A stretch of 64,000 nucleotides of DNA from assembly GCA_017480345.1 (NCBI GenBank), contig JAFVAU010000019.1:62001-126000 (forward strand), read 5' to 3'. The notes beneath the pieces are model-generated. The model worked only from the letters and a program-made list of their open reading frames with translations, made no database searches and had not been told where the DNA came from. This stretch comes from Bacteroidales bacterium (GTDB lineage Bacteria > Bacteroidota > Bacteroidia > Bacteroidales > UBA932). A program made the position numbers and the translations under genes. Numbering within the stretch: the first letter of the stretch is position 1; each line of letters opens with the position of its first letter. This document shows, piece after piece, positions 59,813-64,000 of this stretch.

Positions 59813-60710
59813 GGAAAAGGGCGTCAATTTGCCTTTGCGGGAACCTGAGCACTTGGGCTATTTGTTTGTTATTGGACGCGAGTTCTTCTTTCATCCTCCG
59901 GGCGGCTTCCACTCTTTTTTCAACAGGCAGCGACGTGATGCTTTTGACTCCAAACCAGTCGGAAACGATTCTGAAGACGTCGTCGTTGGGGAGGAGGATA
60001 CTCTCGCCTATCCATCTGGCGGTTTCAATATCGGATTCTTTCTTTCTGGACAAGTGCTGGAAGAACTGATTGGCCGAGATGAAAAAATCTTGAGTGCGCA
60101 GAAAATCTACAAAACTGAGCCGGGTAATCATTCCGCCAAGTACTCGATATGTCTCTGGGAGGCCGATATTGTGGGAATGGCAAAGCTGCCTCTTTGCTTT
60201 ATACGTAAGCTGGGCGTATGGCTGCCCTTCCGAGTAGTCTGCAATGTTCGAATTGAAGAGCAGATGGGCACTGCCCCATCGGTAGCCCAGGGGAGTGGCG
60301 TTCCTATGCGCGACGTAAGGATTCCGGGCAACATAAAGTATTGCATTCCGAAAATGCCTGAAATCCGTAATGGGCTGTATTTGAATGTTCCAGGACCTTA
60401 GGCTCCGTCCTTTCCTGTGCAGGAATGCCATCATCTGTTTTCGTAAATGTGTGACGAAACATTCCACATCTGCCTGAGGCCCTTCAAAGAGCAGGTGAAG
60501 GTGATTGTTCATCTGCACGTCGACCAGTAGTTTGATCCGGAGATAAGCCAGGGAGATGGCAATGACATTGGTTCCTTCCTTGAAATCTTCTTCCGTTTCA
60601 AATAGTAGCCAGGGCAAGTCCTCTGTTGTAACCAGGAAAAAGGGACTGCCTTCCTCAAACTTGGTTTCGCATACTCTCTCCTGTTCCCAATAGCTGTTTT
60701 TTATTTCCAT
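59799..60710 (-). CDS. REP-associated tyrosine transposase (RAYT, HUH/Y1 type)
   Basis: 303 residues. The HUH nuclease core is visible: MNNHLHLLFEG (His70, His72 metal ligands) preceded by the beta-strand LAYLRIKLLVDVQ, and the tyrosine helix RNAILYVARNPYVAHRN, where Tyr126 in the YxxxNP pattern is the likely nucleophile. The C-terminal third (residues 200-303) is a helical region ending in an HTH-like segment (NNKQIAQVLRFPQRQIDALFP). This combination is that of RAYT proteins, which act on REP palindromes, rather than of IS200 TnpA: there is no TnpB or accessory gene. Doublets of a 51-bp repeat lie on both sides (59711-59812, 60821-60911). Confidence 0.85.
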   Translation of the reverse strand: MEIKNSYWEQERVCETKFEEGSPFFLVTTEDLPWLLFETEEDFKEGTNVIAISLAYLRIKLLVDVQMNNHLHLLFEGPQADVECFVTHLRKQMMAFLHRKGRSLRSWNIQIQPITDFRHFRNAILYVARNPYVAHRNATPLGYRWGSAHLLFNSNIADYSEGQPYAQLTYKAKRQLCHSHNIGLPETYRVLGGMITRLSFVDFLRTQDFFISANQFFQHLSRKKESDIETARWIGESILLPNDDVFRIVSDWFGVKSITSLPVEKRVEAARRMKEELASNNKQIAQVLRFPQRQIDALFPIPK

Positions 60711-60759
60711 GATAGCATAACCGAGTGTTCAAAGGCCCGGTTTGCAAAGTAGCAAAAAG

Positions 60760-60790
60760 TTATCCGTGTAAAAAAGTGTTACACGGATAA
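60760..60790. promoter_or_regulatory. 12-bp inverted repeat upstream of the RAYT gene
   Basis: TTATCCGTGTAA (60760-60771) pairs perfectly with TTACACGGATAA (60779-60790) over a 7-base loop, about 50 bases upstream of the RAYT start on its 5' side. It could be an operator or a nuclease target hairpin. A weak -7-like CTACTTTG lies between it and the gene. Confidence 0.6.
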
Positions 60791-60820
60791 AAATACAAGA
60801 TGTTGATTCTATTGGCTTTA

Positions 60821-60911
60821 CGGGGGTAAAAACCCTTTATTTCGCCCCCGTTTCGTGAAAAATATGCGTTGCGGGGGCAAAAACCACTGTTTTTACCCCC
60901 GCTTTATGTGC
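60821..60911. repeat. Doublet of 51-bp-period repeats, upstream side of RAYT
   Basis: CGGGGG(T/C)AAAAACC starts at 60821 and 60872, again exactly 51 bases apart. The second forms a near-perfect hairpin GCGGGGGCAAAAAC / GTTTTTACCCCCGC (60871-60902, one mismatch). The first pairs CGGGGG with CCCCCG at 60845-60850. They share the CGGGGG...CCCG-GTTT layout with the other doublets but are more symmetric. Confidence 0.82.
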
Positions 60912-60927
60912 AAAAGAATCCGCCCAC

Positions 60928-62241
60928 TCACAGTTCCAGGCGGCCGCCGCGGTAGAATTCCAGCAGGGAAGTCTGGTACAGGCATTCGTAGGTGGCCTGC
61001 AGGGCATTGGACTGGGCCTTCACCAGGCGGGAGAGGGCTTCGTTGAATTCCGTAGGGGTGGCTTTTCCGTTCTCGTACTTGGCCTTGGTGAGCTCGAAGG
61101 CATCCTGGGCCGCTGCGGTGGCCTGCAGGGTGGATTCGTGCTTGGCGCGTGCCGTTACGGCGGCGTTCCATGCCTGCTGAATCTCCTTGTACAGGTTGTT
61201 CTTGGCCTGCTGCAGCCGGATTTCCTGGCTTCCGTGGCGCAGTTTGGCCGTGCGCACGCCGTTCCGGATGCTGAAGCGGGAGAAGATGGGAACGCTCAGG
61301 GTAAGTCCCACGTACTGGCTGAAGTTATTGCCCAGCTGGTCCCAGAAGCCGGTGGTCTTGAAGGACGTGTAGTAATTGGTCCCCAGGCCTCCATTGAGGC
61401 TCAGGGTGGGGAAGTAGGCCGCCTTGGCAATCTGAATCTGTTTTTCCGTGCCTTTCAGGCGCAGTTCCTCGGCCCGGATGAGCGGCCTTACGCCCAGGGC
61501 TTCGGCATAGATCTCGTCGGGGTCCGGAAGCATCCTGTCGCTGAAAGTGACCTTGGGCCGCACGATGGAGAAACCCTCCCAGGAGTGGAACTCCAGCAGC
61601 TGGGCCAGGTCCAGCAGGGAAGCGCGGATGTTGCCGGCCTGTTGCACCACCGTGAGCCGGCTCTGGGCCTCGGTGGCCTTCTGCTGGGACAGTTCGGCGG
61701 CCGATGCCTTTCCGTTCTCCAGCAGTCCCTGGAGCCGGACCACCTGCAGCGAGTCGATGCTGAGCTGGTGCTGCGCCACCTCGTGCAGCTCATAGTTGTA
61801 AAGGATCTGCACATAGGCCTGGGCCACTTTAACGCGGATGTCGTCCCGGGCTTTCTGCAAGTCCTTGGTGGCGGCCTCCAGGTTCAGGCGGGAGTATTCC
61901 ATGTTGCGCGGGGTGGCCAGTCCGTCGAAGAGGGTCATGTTGGCCCCCACGGAGAAGCCGGTGGTGGCGGAATTGCCCCGCTCGTAGGTATTGTTGCCGC
62001 CGATGCCGCGGCCGAAGTTCACGTTCTCGCTGGCGCTGGCCGATACCCCGGGCAGCCACTTCATCCGGGCCGTGTTGTTGTCCACCTCCCAGGTTTTGAC
62101 CGTAATCTCCGCTGCCGCCACGGTGAGGTTCTTCTCCAGGGCCCAGTCTATGCACTCCTGCAGGTTCCAGGGGTGGGAGAGGTCCGGCAGGGAATCGGTG
62201 GGCGCCATACCCAGCGCCAGGGCTATCAAAAGGGCTTTCAT
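60928..62241 (-). CDS. TolC-family outer membrane protein (second)
   Basis: 437 residues. The first 18 (MKALLIALALGMAPTDSL) form a short signal peptide. The mature chain has the two-fold outer-membrane-factor repeats: WNLQECIDWALEKNLTVAAAEITVKTWEVDNNTARMKWLP and, in the second half, QIQIAKAAYFPTLSLNGGLGTNYY, ending with the coiled-coil AFELTKAKYENGKATPTEFNEALSRLVKAQ. It forms the exit duct for the adjacent adaptor and ABC permease, a MacAB-TolC-like arrangement. It is the last gene of that minus-strand operon, 3 bases after the adaptor gene, and ends near the 60821-60911 repeats. Confidence 0.9.
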   Translation of the reverse strand: MKALLIALALGMAPTDSLPDLSHPWNLQECIDWALEKNLTVAAAEITVKTWEVDNNTARMKWLPGVSASASENVNFGRGIGGNNTYERGNSATTGFSVGANMTLFDGLATPRNMEYSRLNLEAATKDLQKARDDIRVKVAQAYVQILYNYELHEVAQHQLSIDSLQVVRLQGLLENGKASAAELSQQKATEAQSRLTVVQQAGNIRASLLDLAQLLEFHSWEGFSIVRPKVTFSDRMLPDPDEIYAEALGVRPLIRAEELRLKGTEKQIQIAKAAYFPTLSLNGGLGTNYYTSFKTTGFWDQLGNNFSQYVGLTLSVPIFSRFSIRNGVRTAKLRHGSQEIRLQQAKNNLYKEIQQAWNAAVTARAKHESTLQATAAAQDAFELTKAKYENGKATPTEFNEALSRLVKAQSNALQATYECLYQTSLLEFYRGGRLEL

Positions 62242-62244
62242 GGC

Positions 62245-63336
62245 TTATTTGCTGTTAATGATTTGCGGACCGCGGACCTTGTCATCGGCCTTGAGGCCTT
62301 CGATGATTTCGATGGTGACCCCGTCGGAGAGGCCGGTGACCACCGGGCGTTTCTCATAGCCGTTTTCTCCCATCACATAGACGAAGGTCTTCTCTCCCTC
62401 GAACTGGATGGCGCTCTCTTCCAGGGTCATCACGTCCCGGGCCTCCTGCAGCACAATCTCTGCGTTGGCGCTGTAGCCGCTGCGGATGGTGACGTCGGAG
62501 GGGACCTTCACGGAGGCCTTGATTTCGAAGAGGTTGGTGCCGCCGGATTCCTTGGCTTTTGGGGAGATGTACTCCAGGGCGGCGTCGAAGGATAGGTTCT
62601 GGAGGGCGCCCACGGTGATGCGTACGGGAAGGCCCACGGAAAGCCGTCCCACCTCCGTCTCGTCAATGTTGCCGTCGAAGATGAGGTCGTCCATGTTGGC
62701 CACCGTGGCGATGGTGGTGCCGTCGTTGAAGGTGTTGGACATGGTGACGGAATTGCCCACCTTCACCGGCACGTCCAGGATGAGGCCGGTAATGGTGGAG
62801 CGGATGAGGGTGGTGCTTCCGCTCTTGTTGGAGGAGGAAACGCCGTCCCGCACAATCTCCAGGGTCTCCTTGGCGATGGAATGCTCCTCCTGCGCCTGCC
62901 GCAGCGCCTGGGAGATCTTCTCGAACTCCTCCGCGCTCACCAGGTTCTGGTCGAAGAGCTTCTTCTCGCGGTCGTAATTCACCTGGGCCTGCTTCAGGTT
63001 CACCTCGGAAAGGCGCACCCGGCTCTGGGCCGATGAAAGCTGGTTCATGTCCGGAATCACCTTGAGCTTGGCGATGACCTCGTTCTGCTGCACCATCTCG
63101 CCGGCTTCCTTGTACATCTCCGCGATGATACCGTTGATCTGGGGCTTCACGTTCACCTCGTCCCGGGGCTGGATTTTCCCCGTGACCACGGTGCTGCGCA
63201 CGATATCTCCCCGGGAGGGAGTAAGCTCCTGGTACTCAACCGCCTTGGGCTGGGAGCGCTTGAACAGGTAGCCGAAGGTGCCCAAAAACACCAGGGCCAC
63301 CAGCACAATCATCAGAATTCTTCCAATCTTTTTCAT
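62245..63336 (-). CDS. MacA-like periplasmic adaptor (HlyD family)
   Basis: 363 residues: one N-terminal membrane helix (residues 5-24, no lipobox), then lipoyl half-motifs (GDIVRSTVVTGKIQPRDEVNVKPQINGIIAEMYKEAGEMVQQNEVIAKL and, later, TLIRSTITGLILDVPVKVGNSV), a long alpha-hairpin (about 95-160) between them, and beta-barrel and membrane-proximal domains. Unlike the lipoprotein adaptor at 8657 it is anchored by a membrane helix, which fits MacA-type partners of ABC exporters. It lies 15 bases after the ABC permease gene. Confidence 0.88.
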   Translation of the reverse strand: MKKIGRILMIVLVALVFLGTFGYLFKRSQPKAVEYQELTPSRGDIVRSTVVTGKIQPRDEVNVKPQINGIIAEMYKEAGEMVQQNEVIAKLKVIPDMNQLSSAQSRVRLSEVNLKQAQVNYDREKKLFDQNLVSAEEFEKISQALRQAQEEHSIAKETLEIVRDGVSSSNKSGSTTLIRSTITGLILDVPVKVGNSVTMSNTFNDGTTIATVANMDDLIFDGNIDETEVGRLSVGLPVRITVGALQNLSFDAALEYISPKAKESGGTNLFEIKASVKVPSDVTIRSGYSANAEIVLQEARDVMTLEESAIQFEGEKTFVYVMGENGYEKRPVVTGLSDGVTIEIIEGLKADDKVRGPQIINSK

Positions 63337-63351
63337 ATCATTGTCTGTTTT

Positions 63352-64000
63352 TTATTCGTCTCTCATGGCATCCACGGGCTTGATCTGCATGGCGCGGGAC
63401 GCCGGCATGAGCCCAGCCACCACGCCCAGTACGGTCAGGAGCAGGGCGGCCAGCACGGCCGTTCCGAAGGGCACCTGGAAGGCGGCCTTCAGGATGCCGC
63501 CCTCCGTCATGCCCAGTTCCACGGCCGAAAGGATGAGGACGCTGAACACAATCCCGGCCATTCCGGCCACCAGGGTGAGCACGATGCTCTCGGAAATGAT
63601 CTGCCCCAGGATCTGCCGGGGCGTGGCGCCGATGGCCCGGCGGATGCCAATCTCCGTGGTGCGCTCCTTCACGCTCACCATCATGATGTTGGACACGCCG
63701 ATCACACCGGCCAGCAGCGTTCCCAGGCCAATGAGCCACACCAGGAAGTTGATGCCCTTGAACAGGTTGTCCACGATGCCGAAGATGAGCTGGGTGTTCA
63801 GCAGGAAGAGGGCCTGCTCATCCGTGGGGTCCAGGTAGTGGGCGCGGGCAATCACCTCCCGGACGCGCGGGGTGAGGTCGCTCATGGTAAACCCCGGCGC
63901 GGCCGTGAAGCATAGCATGTGGATGGTGTTTCCCAGGTTGTAGGCCTTGCGGGCCTGCATGAGCGGGATGGTGACGGCGTCTTCCGCGCTTCCGTTGATG
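63352..64000 (-). CDS. MacB-like ABC transporter permease (5' end outside window)
   Basis: The last 216 codons are visible and the frame is open through the window edge (residues INGSAEDAVTIPLMQARKAY precede the internal ATG at 63960), so the start lies outside. The segment has the end of the periplasmic MacB_PCD domain and the FtsX domain with three membrane helices: INFLVWLIGLGTLLAGVIGVSNIMMVSV, the coupling motif KERTTEIGIRRAIGATPRQI, ISESIVLTLVAGMAGIVFSVLI and VPFGTAVLAALLLTVLGVVAGL, ending PASRAMQIKPVDAMRDE. It powers or transmits mechanical force for export with the adaptor and TolC-like protein. The ATPase gene is not visible here. Confidence 0.9.
   Translation of the reverse strand, partial: INGSAEDAVTIPLMQARKAYNLGNTIHMLCFTAAPGFTMSDLTPRVREVIARAHYLDPTDEQALFLLNTQLIFGIVDNLFKGINFLVWLIGLGTLLAGVIGVSNIMMVSVKERTTEIGIRRAIGATPRQILGQIISESIVLTLVAGMAGIVFSVLILSAVELGMTEGGILKAAFQVPFGTAVLAALLLTVLGVVAGLMPASRAMQIKPVDAMRDE

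Noticed and set aside
59799..60710. IS200/IS605 insertion sequence
   Set aside because: The protein is longer than IS200 TnpA, has RAYT-like spacing and C-terminal helices, and there is no TnpB gene. Flanking DNA shows dispersed doublets rather than fixed IS ends.
56625..60911. CRISPR-like array formed by the 51-bp repeats
   Set aside because: Only two units per site, no unique spacers of constant length between repeats, and no cas genes. The RAYT gene gives a better explanation.

Overview
The window is about 64 kb of gene-dense, GC-rich chromosome from a member of the Bacteroidota, most likely Bacteroidales. The evidence is TAnnTTTG-type -7 promoter boxes ahead of most transcription units, a GldH lipoprotein next to RicT, a TolC/MFP/RND/PG0541-type efflux unit, an Rnf complex encoded in the order B-C-D-G-E-A, SLBB/Wzz polysaccharide export genes, and GH92/GH125/GH130/GH29/GH2/GH3 glycosidases, several of them with lipoprotein signals. 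There is no rRNA, CRISPR array, prophage or integrase; one tRNA gene, Arg(UCU), is present.

Layout. 1-6 kb: end of a probable DUF2723 membrane protein, a secreted zinc metalloprotease, a lysoplasmalogenase, pgk (minus strand), an RlmI-like methyltransferase. 6-13 kb: lgt (minus) and the TolC-MFP-RND-PG0541 efflux unit. 13-23 kb: housekeeping genes on the plus strand (trxA, an OMP, a LOG-type hydrolase, a polyprenyl synthase, holB, ricT, gldH, trmB, a MerR regulator, Nif3-like, a zinc-ribbon coiled coil, dnaB, DUF3108). 23-29 kb: rseC and rnfBCDGEA. 29-32 kb: Dcu-family C4-dicarboxylate carrier, tRNA-Arg, a secreted protein of unknown function, a PPC/DUF296 protein. 32-42 kb, plus strand: SLBB export protein, Wzz-like protein, GH92, GH125, GH92. 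42-51 kb, minus strand: GH3, GH2, GH29, patatin, a very short LacI-type regulator, GH130. 51-60 kb: second polyprenyl synthase, U32 peptidase, Gate-type membrane protein, rnr, recO, rdgB, S41 protease. 60-64 kb: a RAYT transposase between repeat doublets, then a TolC/MFP/ABC-permease export unit that runs off the window.

The glycosidases together resemble an exo-acting pathway for N-glycan-like or mannan-like glycans: fucose and galactose removal, alpha-mannose trimming, then phosphorolysis of the beta-mannoside core. No SusC/SusD pair is present here. The Rnf complex, the Dcu carrier and the many 4Fe-4S proteins fit an anaerobe that couples ferredoxin oxidation to ion pumping and handles fumarate/succinate.

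The most unusual content is a dense population of palindromic elements of several families. (i) Three elements share a modular core of small GAA/TTC-loop hairpins but have unrelated 20-27 bp inverted-repeat arms. One lies directly after a stop codon; two sit in frame inside genes, trmB (135 bp) and rnfG (78 bp). (ii) 107-bp nested palindromes fill gaps between convergent genes; two are homologous, in opposite orientation, with a compensatory base-pair change, and a third shares only the geometry. (iii) Doublets of 51-bp repeats lie on both sides of the RAYT gene and at a third place 3 kb away. (iv) Short GTCAT-type palindromes occur between genes, and a cluster of them has been absorbed in frame into the GH3 gene. 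I read this as a repeat system that tolerates or exploits insertion into coding sequence, with the RAYT as a candidate mobiliser of at least the 51-bp family. All of this comes from reading the sequence; no database search was run.
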